Shown here: positions 15,116 to 24,421 of the stretch, piece by piece | Position numbering within the stretch: position 1 is the stretch's first letter | How the letters are laid out: each line of letters opens with the position of its first letter | Source of the DNA: Candidatus Omnitrophota bacterium | Lineage (GTDB): Bacteria > Omnitrophota > Gorgyraeia > Zapsychrales > Fredricksoniimonadaceae | Reading direction: 5' to 3' | Assembly (NCBI GenBank): GCA_013285735.1 | Contig: JABDGZ010000011.1 | Coordinates: 63 to 49,083 of the forward strand | DNA: 49,021 nucleotides | The notes under the pieces: model-generated | Seen by the model: the letters and a program-made list of their open reading frames with translations, nothing else | Database searches by the model: none | Told to the model about the DNA's origin: nothing | Translations under genes and position numbers: made by a program

Positions 15116-16581
15116 AATTAAATTCCATTAAATTTGAAATCAGTATCCTTTACACGGCTATTTTAGGCCTCATCCTCATTGTCTTCAGCGGTGTTTTGTA
15201 TCTCATTTCCAATGCCTTTCTACACGAAGTTGATCAGCAGCTTAAAGTCAAGGCCCAAGCTGTCGATGTGACTATTAAGTCATACCTAAATGCTCTAGGA
15301 GAGAATCATGATGCTTTGGTAAAAGCCGTTGGAAAAACGATGGTCATGAAGAATGAGAATTTCCTTCAATACAAGACTTGGAAAATTTCCAAGAGATGGT
15401 TCGCCCAAACGCAATCATTTAATTTAAGCAGGGATTATATTAATTTTGTCAGCAAAGGCGCAAAAGAAGTGTTTAGTTCTCCTAATTTGGATAAAAATTT
15501 GCGGGTTGTTTTTTTAGAAGATATACAATTCCCTTCACGAGGGCACGTTTCATACAGAACTTTGAATGAGGAGTATAAAAATATCCGGGTGATCAACTAT
15601 CCATTTACAGACAGGGTGCTCGGTCAATATTTAATTCAGGTAGGAGTGGCTCAAGATCCCTTTATGCGGCAATTGCGTAACTGGCTGTATTCGATTGCGA
15701 TCAGCGTTCCTTTGATCCTGCTTTTGACAAATTTTATTGGAAGAATTTTGGCTGCAAGAATTCTACGGCCAGTTTATGAAATCACAGATATGGCAAACCA
15801 GATAACACAAAATGATTTGAGTGCGCGGATTAAAACCAAACATTTCGATCGAGAAATGGAATCTTTAATTGATTCTTTTAATGGAATGATCGACCGTTTG
15901 GAGAAATCTTTTAAACATATTGAACAGTTTAGCTACCATGTGGCCCATGAATTAAAAACTCCGTTGACGATCATTCAAGGGGAAGCGGAACTTTTGCTGC
16001 GTAAAGAACGCTCTAAACAGGAATACCAACAGGCTCTACGGATTGTGATGGAAGAGTCTCAGCGTGTACTTAAGACAGTTGATGATTTATTATTGGTGAC
16101 CAAACTAGGTTACCAACCAGAGATATTTAAGTTTGAACAATTTGATTTTATTGAATTTTTTAGTGAAATTATCGAACAGAACCGTCTTTTAGCAGCCAAC
16201 AAAGGGATTGGGATAAGGATGAATTTCCAATATATTACTCAACCGCTGATGATTAAAGGCGACAGGCTTCACTTGCGTCGGTTATTCTTTAATATTATCA
16301 GCAATGCTATCAAATTTACACCTGAAGGCGGTTGCGTAGATATGCGTATTGAGTGCAGTCATGGTCAAGTGACGAGTTTTATCAGTGATACAGGCCCAGG
16401 CATCGCTCCTGAGAATTTGGAGAAAATATTTGAAGAATTTTACCGTGCGGACAAAAACACCCCAGGCAGCGGTCTGGGGTTATATATTGCCTATACGATC
16501 GCCAAGCTGCATCATGGAGAGATCCAGGTTGATAGTCAGTTGGGTCAAGGCAGCACCTTCAGGGTCATACTTCCTTCCTAA
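15112..16581 (+). CDS. Membrane sensor histidine kinase (CusS/QseC-like)
   Basis: This 489-residue kinase has membrane helix 1 (about 13-35) and a periplasmic sensor region of about 150 residues without a recognisable fold. Membrane helix 2 follows (about 197-220), then HAMP (about 215-270), a HisKA dimerisation domain with His279 in VAHELKTPL, and a HATPase domain with the N box (FFNIISNAIKF), DTGPGIAP and GSGLGLYIA. It should phosphorylate the preceding OmpR-type regulator, with which it overlaps by four bases. The signal is unknown; the CusS/CzcS-like order would fit metal or envelope stress, but no metal-binding residues stand out in the sensor part. Confidence 0.93.
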   Translation: MKLNSIKFEISILYTAILGLILIVFSGVLYLISNAFLHEVDQQLKVKAQAVDVTIKSYLNALGENHDALVKAVGKTMVMKNENFLQYKTWKISKRWFAQTQSFNLSRDYINFVSKGAKEVFSSPNLDKNLRVVFLEDIQFPSRGHVSYRTLNEEYKNIRVINYPFTDRVLGQYLIQVGVAQDPFMRQLRNWLYSIAISVPLILLLTNFIGRILAARILRPVYEITDMANQITQNDLSARIKTKHFDREMESLIDSFNGMIDRLEKSFKHIEQFSYHVAHELKTPLTIIQGEAELLLRKERSKQEYQQALRIVMEESQRVLKTVDDLLLVTKLGYQPEIFKFEQFDFIEFFSEIIEQNRLLAANKGIGIRMNFQYITQPLMIKGDRLHLRRLFFNIISNAIKFTPEGGCVDMRIECSHGQVTSFISDTGPGIAPENLEKIFEEFYRADKNTPGSGLGLYIAYTIAKLHHGEIQVDSQLGQGSTFRVILPS

Positions 16582-16610
16582 AAATCTTATTTTTTAGAAT
16601 TAATTATCAA

Positions 16611-16642
16611 TTCATCTCGTTTTAATCTTCAAAATTTTATAC
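16611..16642 (+). promoter_or_regulatory. Weak copy of the TTCATC promoter-like motif
   Basis: TTCATC at 16611-16616 and the flanking AATTATCAA / TTTTAATCTTCAA match the motif at 85 at about 29 of 39 positions, but the -10-like part (AATTTTATAC) is less clear. It lies about 100 bp before the DUF3568 lipoprotein gene and may start the trehalose transcript. Confidence 0.35.
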
Positions 16643-16715
16643 TTTAATTGATGAACCTGCAGGATCCTGCTGGAAAAGTTAGTGACAAGTAAGGGATCCA
16701 ACAAGGGAGGGTAAT

Positions 16716-17120
16716 TTGCTAAAAAGGATATTATTAATGATTTTTTCAGGAATATTGACATTGAATTTATGCGGTTGTTTTGCCTTATTTGCAGGGGTGG
16801 CAGGTGGGGCAGGGACAGCGGTTTGGCTTTCTGGGAAATTGACGCAGGAATTTCACACCTCGTATCAAGCAACCATCGATGCAACAAAGGCAGCGCTTCA
16901 AGCACTTGATTTACAGGTAATCAAAGAAACATACGATCAGAATGTAGCACAGATAAAAGGTTCCTATACCGATGGACGGGAAATGTGGATTGATATTCAT
17001 CGATTGACAGATGATTCTACCAAGGTAGAAGTTCGGATTGGTGGAGTCAGACCAGATAAAGAAGCTGCGGGTAAAGTGCTCAGAAAAATACAGAGCTTTC
17101 TGTCACAGGGGCTGCTTTGA
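16716..17120 (+). CDS. DUF3568-family lipoprotein
   Basis: This 134-residue lipoprotein has a signal ending in LCGC (Cys21). A glycine-rich segment follows (FAGVAGGAGTAVWLSGKLTQEF), and then a compact alpha/beta domain (SYQATIDATKAALQAL, YTDGREMWIDIHRL, KVEVRIGG). This is the DUF3568 plan, of unknown function, anchored in the envelope. The start is TTG 16716, supported by the strong GGGAGGG at 16705-16711; no ATG fits. It opens the run that ends with the trehalose genes. Confidence 0.75.
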   Translation: MLKRILLMIFSGILTLNLCGCFALFAGVAGGAGTAVWLSGKLTQEFHTSYQATIDATKAALQALDLQVIKETYDQNVAQIKGSYTDGREMWIDIHRLTDDSTKVEVRIGGVRPDKEAAGKVLRKIQSFLSQGLL

Positions 17121-17140
17121 AATGATTTGAGGAAATGATT

Positions 17141-17671
17141 ATGATAATTTTTGATTTGATATTTGGTTTTTTGATGGTGTGCGCCGGCAGAAATCTTTTC
17201 TGGCTGTGTGTTGGTATTGTCGGTTTTTTAGTTGGTATGCAGTGTTCCACGGCATTGGGTTTTTTCAATAGCTGGATGGCATTGTTTGCAGCCCTTGCCT
17301 TTGGCACGCTGGGGGCATGGTTGGCCGTCAGTTTTGAATGGCTTATGATTGTATTAGGAGTGGGGTTTTTAGGAGGAGGATATTTATTAATGGATGTATT
17401 TTCATCAACAGTTGGGCAAGATCCGTATTCATGGTTAATTTTTGTGGTGGGGGGCATCATTGGCATGTGCCTGATGGTCATCACTTTTGATTTGGCATTA
17501 ATTTTAATTTCTTCACTATTGGGAGCAACATTAATCGTTAATGCTTTTCATGGGTCAGAGGGGTTGCGGGAAACCATGTTTATCGTTTGTATGGTCATGG
17601 GCATTGTTGTGCAATATTCGACAAAAGGTGACGTTTCTTCGACGACGGATAGTGGTAAAGAATCCGCTTGA
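17141..17671 (+). CDS. Polytopic membrane protein (DUF4203-like)
   Basis: This 176-residue protein has about six or seven closely packed hydrophobic helices rich in Gly and Phe (for example GVGFLGGGYLLMDVF and VVGGIIGMCLMVITFDLALI). It has a short polar C-terminus (SSTTDSGKESA). The topology resembles DUF4203/TMEM198-type proteins, whose role is unknown. ATG 17141 is 7 bp after GAGGA; ATG 17135 is too close to that site. It lies between the lipoprotein and OtsA, with small gaps on either side. Confidence 0.6.
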   Translation: MIIFDLIFGFLMVCAGRNLFWLCVGIVGFLVGMQCSTALGFFNSWMALFAALAFGTLGAWLAVSFEWLMIVLGVGFLGGGYLLMDVFSSTVGQDPYSWLIFVVGGIIGMCLMVITFDLALILISSLLGATLIVNAFHGSEGLRETMFIVCMVMGIVVQYSTKGDVSSTTDSGKESA

Positions 17672-17687
17672 TTCAAAGGAGGTTTTG

Positions 17688-19187
17688 ATGCTTGTTAAGG
17701 AAGATTTACAAGAATTTGTTCAGGAAAAGCTGGACGATTATCGTTTTGTCGTCGTGTCTAATCGGCAGCCGTATGAACACGTTTATAATAAAGGGAAGAT
17801 TGAATGCCGTCGTCCGTCAGGAGGGGTCATTACCGCGCTTGATCCTGTGATGAAGGCTTGCCATGGTTTATGGATAGCTGCCAGTAGCGGTGAGGCAGAC
17901 CATCGGGTCACTGATCGATTCAATAAGATTGAAGTTCCGGTGGATAATCCTGCGTACACACTCAAACGGGTTTGGTTAAATAAACAAGAAGAAGAGGGAT
18001 ATTACTACGGGTATTCTAATGATGCCCTTTGGCCGCTATGCCATACGGCTTTCCAGCGTCCATTTTTTAAACAGGAAGATTGGCAGCATTACATTAATGT
18101 TAACCAGAAATTTGCCAATGCTGTGATGGAAGAAATCGGTACAGCAAAGGCCTTTATCTGGATTCAGGATTATCACTTTTGCCTGCTGCCTAAATTACTA
18201 AAAGACATGGCTGCGTCTAATCAATTGATCATCGCTCATTTTTGGCATATCCCTTGGCCAAGCTACGAAGCTTTTCGTATTTGCCCGCAGAAAAATGAAA
18301 TACTGGAGGGGATGTTGGCTAATGACATGATCGGTTTTCATACCCATTATCATTGTAATAATTTTCTTGAGGTGGTGGATCGGCAACTGGAAAGTAAAAT
18401 TGACCGGGAACGTTTTTCTGTTATCCGTCGCGACCATGAGACTCTAATTAGGCCATATCCTATCAGTGTTGATTTTGAAGAAATTAACAGGAAGGCTCAA
18501 GCGGATAATTCCCAAAAGATTGAAAGTGATTTGGCGGAAGAATTTCATTTGGGTAACTGTCAGATTTTGTTGGGGGTTGACCGTATTGACTATACCAAGG
18601 GTATACCCGAGAGATTATTGGCGATCGACCGTTTACTAGAAAAGCACCCGGAATTAATAGAAAAGATCGTATTTTTGCAGGTGGGGGTGTTAAGCCGCAT
18701 TCACATTGCTAAATATAAAACCCTTAATGATGAAATCAATTTTTTAGTTGAGAAAATCAACTGGAAATATTCTACGGATGACTGGAGTCCAGTGATTTTT
18801 ACCCGCAGCAACATGCCGTCATCAAAATTATTGGTACTTTACCGTATGGCGCAAGTTTGTATTGTCAGCGCTCTGCACGACGGGATGAATTTGGTGGCCA
18901 AGGAATATGTCGCTGCTCATTACGATGAAGACGGGGTCTTGGTTTTGAGCCAATTCGCGGGCTCTGCCCGGGAATTGACGGAGGCGATGTTAATCAATCC
19001 TTACGACAGCGAACAATTTAGTGACGGTCTTTACCAGGCACTGACCATGCCGGAAGAAGAGCGCCGTAAACGCATGGTCAAGATGCGCCAGACGGTGCAT
19101 GAAAACAATATATTCCGGTGGGCAGCTAAATTTTTATCGGGGTTATTAAAAATAGAGTTTAAAGAACAGGAGGTGATGGTGGTATGA
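17688..19187 (+). CDS. otsA: Trehalose-6-phosphate synthase (GT20)
   Basis: This 499-residue GT20 enzyme transfers glucose from a nucleotide sugar to glucose-6-phosphate. Visible motifs are VVSNRQPYEHVY with a following SGGVITALDPVM loop, IWIQDYHFCLLPKLL, HFWHIPWPSYEAFR, GVDRIDYTKGIPERL with donor-binding Arg and Lys, HDGMNLVAKEYVA, and LSQFAGSARELTEA. The SGGVITALDP N-terminus differs from E. coli OtsA and fits a subgroup often found beside GH15 genes. A glucosylglycerol-phosphate synthase role cannot be excluded. ATG 17688 follows AAAGGAGG at 5 bp; the upstream open frame overlaps the membrane-protein gene and is ignored. It overlaps otsB by ATGA. Confidence 0.88.
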   Translation: MLVKEDLQEFVQEKLDDYRFVVVSNRQPYEHVYNKGKIECRRPSGGVITALDPVMKACHGLWIAASSGEADHRVTDRFNKIEVPVDNPAYTLKRVWLNKQEEEGYYYGYSNDALWPLCHTAFQRPFFKQEDWQHYINVNQKFANAVMEEIGTAKAFIWIQDYHFCLLPKLLKDMAASNQLIIAHFWHIPWPSYEAFRICPQKNEILEGMLANDMIGFHTHYHCNNFLEVVDRQLESKIDRERFSVIRRDHETLIRPYPISVDFEEINRKAQADNSQKIESDLAEEFHLGNCQILLGVDRIDYTKGIPERLLAIDRLLEKHPELIEKIVFLQVGVLSRIHIAKYKTLNDEINFLVEKINWKYSTDDWSPVIFTRSNMPSSKLLVLYRMAQVCIVSALHDGMNLVAKEYVAAHYDEDGVLVLSQFAGSARELTEAMLINPYDSEQFSDGLYQALTMPEEERRKRMVKMRQTVHENNIFRWAAKFLSGLLKIEFKEQEVMVV

Positions 19188-19987
19188 AGAATTTACTTGA
19201 AGATTGGGACAATATGGCACAGGTATGCGCGGATAAGAATATTATCTTGTTTTTAGACTATGACGGCACATTGGCGCCTATCGTTAACAGCCCGTGGGAA
19301 GCGGTTTTGTCCCAAGAAAATAGAGAATTGATCGAGTGGCTGGTTTTAATCCCTCGGTATCAGGTGGTTATTATTAGTGGCCGTACCTTGGTGGATATAA
19401 AACAGATGGTGGGTATTGAGGGGGTTATTTATATCGGAAACCACGGGTGGGAGATAGAAGGTTCCTCCATGCACTTTGAAAGCCTTATATCTGTAAAAGT
19501 TTCTTCAACCATGGAAAAGATCAAATATGAGTTAATTACAGAATTATCCAGCATTCCAGGTGTTTTTGTGGAAGACAAGGGAATGACGCTAAGTGTGCAT
19601 TACAGGATGGCTGCACGGGACAAGGAGTTTTTAGTAAGAAGAATTTTTGAACATATTTGTATGCCTTATTGCAGGCAAAATATAATCAAGGTTCATGAAG
19701 GCAAGAAGGTGCTTGAACTAAGACCGCCCGTGGAATGGGATAAAGGTAAAGCAGCTCTGTGGCTTTTAAGAAAACAGGAAATTCTTAGGGGTAAAGGCAA
19801 TGTACTGCCGATTTATATTGGAGATGATACCTCCGATGAAGATGCTTTTAGGGTGCTTAAAAATAAAGGGATCACTGTTTTTGTGGGAACATCAGGATCA
19901 TCCGAAGCCCAGTATTATTTGGCAGGACCGCAGGAGGTGACAGAATTTTTAAAACATATGATTTATGGAGTATATGAAAAATTATGA
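19184..19987 (+). CDS. otsB: Trehalose-6-phosphate phosphatase (HAD family)
   Basis: This 267-residue HAD-type phosphatase removes phosphate from trehalose-6-phosphate. HAD motif I is FLDYDGTLAPI with the nucleophile and acid/base Asp, motif II is VIISGRTL, and the magnesium site is IGDDTSDEDAFRVL. The cap region carries the family pattern (IGNHGWEIEG, VEDKGMTLSVHYR, GKKVLELRPPVEWDKGKA). It starts inside the stop of otsA (ATGA, 19184-19187), which couples synthesis of the two proteins, and its end overlaps the GH15 gene. Confidence 0.92.
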   Translation: MKNLLEDWDNMAQVCADKNIILFLDYDGTLAPIVNSPWEAVLSQENRELIEWLVLIPRYQVVIISGRTLVDIKQMVGIEGVIYIGNHGWEIEGSSMHFESLISVKVSSTMEKIKYELITELSSIPGVFVEDKGMTLSVHYRMAARDKEFLVRRIFEHICMPYCRQNIIKVHEGKKVLELRPPVEWDKGKAALWLLRKQEILRGKGNVLPIYIGDDTSDEDAFRVLKNKGITVFVGTSGSSEAQYYLAGPQEVTEFLKHMIYGVYEKL

Positions 19988-21830
19988 CTGTTACAGCATC
20001 ATAGGTAATTGTACAAGTGCCGCCCTGATTTCTGCTGACTGCAGCATGGAATGGCTGTGCCTGCCTTTTTTTGACTCACCGTCTTTATTTGCGCATATTC
20101 TGGACGAAGAAAAAGGAGGATATTTTAGAATCTCAGGAGTGGATACGCTAAAGACCTACCAGAGTTATATTTATCGAACCACCATTCTCAAAACTGTTTT
20201 TGAAACCAAGCATGGCATTTTTGAGGTCAGGGACTATATGCCCCGTTTTCATACGTCCCAGGGACAGGTGTATTATCCGCCGGAGATCCATCGCAATATC
20301 CGAGTGATTTCAGGTGTCCCGCAGATTATTGTTGAATTTAAACCGATGCCTAATTATGCCTTGGGTGAACCGCGGTTTATCTGTGGTCAATCTTGTGTAG
20401 AAATTATTTCTCAGAAAGGCGATTATGATAACTTCTTTTTATATACCAATTTAGATACCCATCGTGTCATTGCGGGCGATCCTATTGAACTTAAGGAATC
20501 TTCCTTCTTTCTTCTTTCTTATCATGAAAAATTACAGGACCTTAATTTACACAAAATTTATGTGGAGTATGAAAAAACAAAAAGTTATTGGTTAGATTGG
20601 GTTTTACGTACAGAACTTCCGGAAAAACATTTGGAAATGGTGATTCGTTCCATGTTGACCCTGAAGTTGTTGACCTATGAAAGGACAGGGGCGGTGATTG
20701 CGGCGCCAACGACATCATTGCCTGAGATCATCGGCCGTGACCGCAATTGGGATTACCGGTTTTGTTGGGTGCGCGATGCATCCATGATCATTGATCTTTA
20801 TGTGCGCATGGGGCATTTACAGTTAGCCACCCGCTATATTAATTTTATTCTTAACCGGATGCTGCTTAAGCATGACAATATCGCTGTTCTTTATGGTATC
20901 AATGGAGAAAAAGAACTGACAGAAATAGAATTGACACATTTGAGCGGCTATGAATCTTCCCGTCCGGTACGTATCGGTAATGATGCCTGGCGTCAGAAAC
21001 AAAATGATGTTTACGGGGAATTGATGGAAACTATTTACGCGTATTTTTTTATTAATCATCGCACCCAGATTTATTTGGAAGAAGAGATGTGGACGGTAGT
21101 ATGTTCTTTAGTCAAATATGTAGAGGATGTATGGAACGGGCCTGATTGCGGGATATGGGAACGCCGCGGTGAGCCTAAACATTACGTGCATTCCAAGATG
21201 ATGAGCTGGGTGGCCCTGGACAGGGCAGCCAAAATTGCCCAGTTTGTAGGGAAAAAAGAAGTAGCCCAACGCTGTCAAAAATTTGCGGTACAGATCAAAG
21301 AGGATATTTTGAGTCATGGATGGAATCAGGACATACAATCATTTGTGATGTATTACGGAGGCACAGAGCTGGATGCCTCAGCGCTTTTAATGCTCCATTA
21401 CGGATTTCTTGACCGCAAAGATCCGCGGATGGTCAGTACTGTCAAACAAATCTATAAACAACTAGTTAAAAATAATTTTGTTTTTCGTTATGTGGAGGCT
21501 GACGATTTCGGTATCCCTGAAAATGCATTTATTGTTTGTACTTTCTGGATGATTAACGCTTTATACCTGATTGGTGAAGAACAAAAAGCCCGTCAAATGT
21601 TTGAAAATATCCTCACCTGTGCTAATCCTTCAGGACTTTTTTCGGAACACATAGAGGTCACCACCCATCGTCTGACAGGTAATTTCCCTCAAGGATATTC
21701 TCACCTAGCTTTTATCCAGACAGTTTTGCTTTTAGAGACTGATTATAACTGGAGCGACATTTCCGGTGTCAAAAATTGGCTTGCTGATCATGAGCATAGG
21801 CAGATGTTAACCCCCCGCATAGAAAAATAG
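19974..21830 (+). CDS. GH15 glucoamylase / trehalase-like enzyme
   Basis: This 618-residue GH15 protein has an N-terminal beta-domain with the family opening IGNCTSAALISADCSMEWLCLP. An (alpha/alpha)6 barrel carries GRDRNWDYRFCWVRDASM (substrate binding), then GIWERRGEPKHYVHSKMMSW with the likely general-acid Glu, and NAFIVCTFWMINAL. GH15 members include glucoamylases and, in mycobacteria and Thermoplasma, trehalases. Next to otsAB, trehalose or a glucan end is the likely substrate. ATG 19974 is chosen because GGAG (19967-19970) precedes it; the in-frame ATG at 19965 lacks a site. The gene overlaps otsB by 14 bp. The last base of its stop is the first base of the repeated control element. Confidence 0.85.
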   Translation: MKNYDCYSIIGNCTSAALISADCSMEWLCLPFFDSPSLFAHILDEEKGGYFRISGVDTLKTYQSYIYRTTILKTVFETKHGIFEVRDYMPRFHTSQGQVYYPPEIHRNIRVISGVPQIIVEFKPMPNYALGEPRFICGQSCVEIISQKGDYDNFFLYTNLDTHRVIAGDPIELKESSFFLLSYHEKLQDLNLHKIYVEYEKTKSYWLDWVLRTELPEKHLEMVIRSMLTLKLLTYERTGAVIAAPTTSLPEIIGRDRNWDYRFCWVRDASMIIDLYVRMGHLQLATRYINFILNRMLLKHDNIAVLYGINGEKELTEIELTHLSGYESSRPVRIGNDAWRQKQNDVYGELMETIYAYFFINHRTQIYLEEEMWTVVCSLVKYVEDVWNGPDCGIWERRGEPKHYVHSKMMSWVALDRAAKIAQFVGKKEVAQRCQKFAVQIKEDILSHGWNQDIQSFVMYYGGTELDASALLMLHYGFLDRKDPRMVSTVKQIYKQLVKNNFVFRYVEADDFGIPENAFIVCTFWMINALYLIGEEQKARQMFENILTCANPSGLFSEHIEVTTHRLTGNFPQGYSHLAFIQTVLLLETDYNWSDISGVKNWLADHEHRQMLTPRIEK

Positions 21831-21867
21831 TAGAAAAAAGTCAGTTTTAAGTGGAAGTAGGCAATAC
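21830..21867 (+). promoter_or_regulatory. Repeated control element, copy 2
   Basis: First half GTAGAAAAAAGTCAG, second half TTTTAAGTGGA, then GCAATAC at 21861. The half-site spacing is the same 11 bp as in the other copies. It begins at the last base of the GH15 stop codon and lies about 115 bp before the stand-alone receiver gene at 21982. Confidence 0.6.
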
Positions 21868-21981
21868 ACAAACTATTTTTCTTATTTATAATTATCTCAC
21901 AAAAATATTTCTCCGTATATCCAATAGTTCCTTATATTTACCCCAAGGAAGTCAAAAATAAATATCAATGGGAGAATGAAT

Positions 21982-22341
21982 ATGGGACAGAAAATTCTGA
22001 TTATTGATGATGACAAAGCTGATATACAATTGCTGCAGGAACTTTTTAAGATGAGCGGTTCTAATTATCAAATTTTATGGGCAGATAATGGTATGGATGG
22101 TCTGGCAATAGCCCAGAAAGAAAAACCTGAAATTGTTCTTTTGGATATAAGGATGCCAACATTTGATGGGCATGCTATTTGCCAACAATTAAAAAATCTA
22201 GGGATGAAATTTATGCATGTTATCTTGATGACAGGGTCTTTAGATGCCGCAGCCGAAGCAAAGGCCAAGAGCTGTGGGGCAGATGGACTCTGTTTAAAAT
22301 TACCTGATCCTATTTTTTCTCAAATGGTACGTTTTAGTTAA
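21982..22341 (+). CDS. Stand-alone receiver (CheY-like)
   Basis: This 119-residue single receiver domain has the acidic triplet in LIIDDDKAD, the phospho-acceptor Asp in VLLDIRMP, and Thr in LMTGSLDAA. The conserved Lys lies in LKLPDP, where the usual Lys-Pro is spaced by one residue. No output domain is present, so it should pass phosphate on or act by protein contact. ATG 21982 has GGGAGA 6 bp upstream; ATG 21976 touches that site. It stands alone after copy 2 of the repeated element and may be the first gene of the phosphorelay island. Confidence 0.85.
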   Translation: MGQKILIIDDDKADIQLLQELFKMSGSNYQILWADNGMDGLAIAQKEKPEIVLLDIRMPTFDGHAICQQLKNLGMKFMHVILMTGSLDAAAEAKAKSCGADGLCLKLPDPIFSQMVRFS

Positions 22342-22351
22342 GACAAAATTA

Positions 22352-22380
22352 ACATAATCGCGGTTTAGCGATATTATTTA
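22352..22380 (+). terminator. Weak hairpin between receiver and TonB receptor genes
   Basis: ATCGC (22357-22361) pairs with GCGAT (22368-22372) around a 6-base loop, with A/T pairs extending it and a T-containing tail. It is too short to be sure of termination. The 106-bp gap holds no recognisable riboswitch. Confidence 0.25.
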
Positions 22381-22447
22381 AATCGTTCTATATAAAGGTA
22401 GATAGCGAGCTGTTCATTACTATGTTGAAAAAATGTAGGCAACTATT

Positions 22448-24412
22448 ATGAAGAAAATAGCGGGCCCGCTAATCCTGACATTCTTTTTCTTCAACTATAC
22501 CAATGCATTTTCCCAAACAACAGACCTAACAAATTTAAATCTAGATCAGCTGATGAATGTTGAGGTGACTTCAGCTGAAAAGAAGCCGGAAAAATATTTT
22601 ACAACACCTGCCGCTATCTATGTAATTACTGCCGAAGATATCGCCCGCAGCACCGCCACTAGCATCCCTGAATTATTACGCATGGTCCCCGGAGTTAATG
22701 TACAACGGATTACTTCTAATACCTGGACTATTACCATTAGAGGTTTTAATGGTTTAAACGGTCTTGGTCTTAATGGTTCTTTATTTGTTAACAAGGTGCT
22801 TGTTTTAATTGATGGCAGGGCGGTGTATTCACCGATTTATGGAGGGGTTTATTGGGATGTGCAGGGTGTTCCTCTGGAAGATATTGAACGCATCGAAGTC
22901 ATTCGCGGCTCCGGCGGGACACTTTACGGGGCCAATGCTGTTGATGGCGTTATTAATATTATAACAAAAAGGCCAAAAGAGACCCAAGGGGGTTTTGTTA
23001 CAGCAACAACAGGATCGCAGGACAGGCTTTCTTCAACTGTTCAAGTCGGAGCAAAGTCAGGAGGTTGGGATTATAGGGCATATGGAACGGGATTTCGTCA
23101 GGATCAGGGAATTGAGGGGTCCCAAGTTGATGATTGGGAAGAGGGACAGGGAGGGTTTCGCGCCGAAAAGGACAAATGGAATATTCAAGGAGATTTTTAT
23201 CAAGGCTATATTGGCCAACAAACATTCGTAGATACGTCTACCCTATCTTCTTTGCCTCAGGTCAATGAACAGGAGGAGGTTCGTGGTTGGAATTTATTGA
23301 GCCGCTATCAAGACGATGATCTCTCTTTGCAGGCATATTGGGACAGGACAGAACGGTATTCTATAGCATTTGGTTATAGACTTGACACCATTAATTTAGA
23401 TTATACCCAGCACCTTCAACTTACAGACATGCACGAGCTCGTTTGGGGATCAGGCTATAATTTAGATGTAGAAGACGATATAAATACCGATATAACCCAG
23501 ATCACGAAACCACTAGAAACTAATCAAGTGTTCAGTTCATTTTTGCAAGATGAAATGACGCTCACGGACAAGCTTAAATTTATTTTGGGTAGCAAGTTCG
23601 AATACAATATCTTCACGCATTTTGAAATGGAACCTAACGCGCGCCTGTCCTATGAATTAAATGATACAAACTTTTTATGGGCCGCCGCTTCCCGTGCTGT
23701 GCGCACACCCTCACGTTTTGAAGAAGACGGTATATACAATTTACATGATGCTACCCCTTTTCCGAATCTGGCAGGTTTGGAGATATCAGGCAGCGACGAT
23801 TTAAAGTCAGAAAAGATGCTGGGTTACGAACTTGGGTACCGCAATAAACCAACCGACAATTCCTTGGTGGATATATCAACATTTTACGATCAATATAGTG
23901 ATTTAACCACGTTGACAGCTGGGAATTTTTATATTAATCAGGGGCTTGTTTACTTACCTTTTCAGTATGTTAACGGGATGACAGCACGTACCTATGGCCT
24001 TGAAGTATCCGCGGAAGATAAAATTAAAGAGTGGTGGAAGGTCAAAGGAGACTATACATTGACAAAGCTTAATTTAAACACCATTCCTTCTATCTCTAAT
24101 GCGCCGTCTTTAGGAACAGATATACAGGGAGAAACGCCGTTAAATGCTGCGTATCTTCAATCATCTTTTGATTTACCCAAAGGATTTGAATTTGATCAGA
24201 CTCTTCGTTATTCGGACAGGACGGTGGAAAATCAAGTGATTGCGCCACCCTATTTAGAGTTGGATTTGCGCTTAGGCTGGACGCATAAAAGTTGGAAAGT
24301 GGAACTGGTGGGGCAGAATCTGCTTCAACCGCGACACCGCGAAAATGCTTTATCAACAATAGCAGAAGAAGTCCAGCGCGGCGGGTACATTAAAATAACG
24401 AAAAAGTTTTAA
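22448..24412 (+). CDS. TonB-dependent outer-membrane receptor
   Basis: This 654-residue protein has a signal peptide (about residues 1-23) and a plug domain: SIPELLRMVPGVNVQ, IRGFNG, VLVLIDGRAVYSP, and the closing LYGANAVDGVINIITK. A 22-strand-type beta-barrel follows and ends in a terminal Phe (YIKITKKF). The substrate cannot be told; no B12 riboswitch or iron box is visible in the short leader. The next genes are YfiR-like and a CHASE8 kinase, an arrangement in which the receptor may serve as a signal or nutrient port for the sensor rather than only as an importer. No clear TonB box was found near the N-terminus. Ribosome site weak. Confidence 0.88.
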   Translation: MKKIAGPLILTFFFFNYTNAFSQTTDLTNLNLDQLMNVEVTSAEKKPEKYFTTPAAIYVITAEDIARSTATSIPELLRMVPGVNVQRITSNTWTITIRGFNGLNGLGLNGSLFVNKVLVLIDGRAVYSPIYGGVYWDVQGVPLEDIERIEVIRGSGGTLYGANAVDGVINIITKRPKETQGGFVTATTGSQDRLSSTVQVGAKSGGWDYRAYGTGFRQDQGIEGSQVDDWEEGQGGFRAEKDKWNIQGDFYQGYIGQQTFVDTSTLSSLPQVNEQEEVRGWNLLSRYQDDDLSLQAYWDRTERYSIAFGYRLDTINLDYTQHLQLTDMHELVWGSGYNLDVEDDINTDITQITKPLETNQVFSSFLQDEMTLTDKLKFILGSKFEYNIFTHFEMEPNARLSYELNDTNFLWAAASRAVRTPSRFEEDGIYNLHDATPFPNLAGLEISGSDDLKSEKMLGYELGYRNKPTDNSLVDISTFYDQYSDLTTLTAGNFYINQGLVYLPFQYVNGMTARTYGLEVSAEDKIKEWWKVKGDYTLTKLNLNTIPSISNAPSLGTDIQGETPLNAAYLQSSFDLPKGFEFDQTLRYSDRTVENQVIAPPYLELDLRLGWTHKSWKVELVGQNLLQPRHRENALSTIAEEVQRGGYIKITKKF

Positions 24413-24421
24413 CCACCGATC

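Noticed and set aside
22342-22447. Cobalamin or other riboswitch in front of the TonB receptor gene
   Set aside because: The gap is only 106 bp and no conserved riboswitch core is visible.
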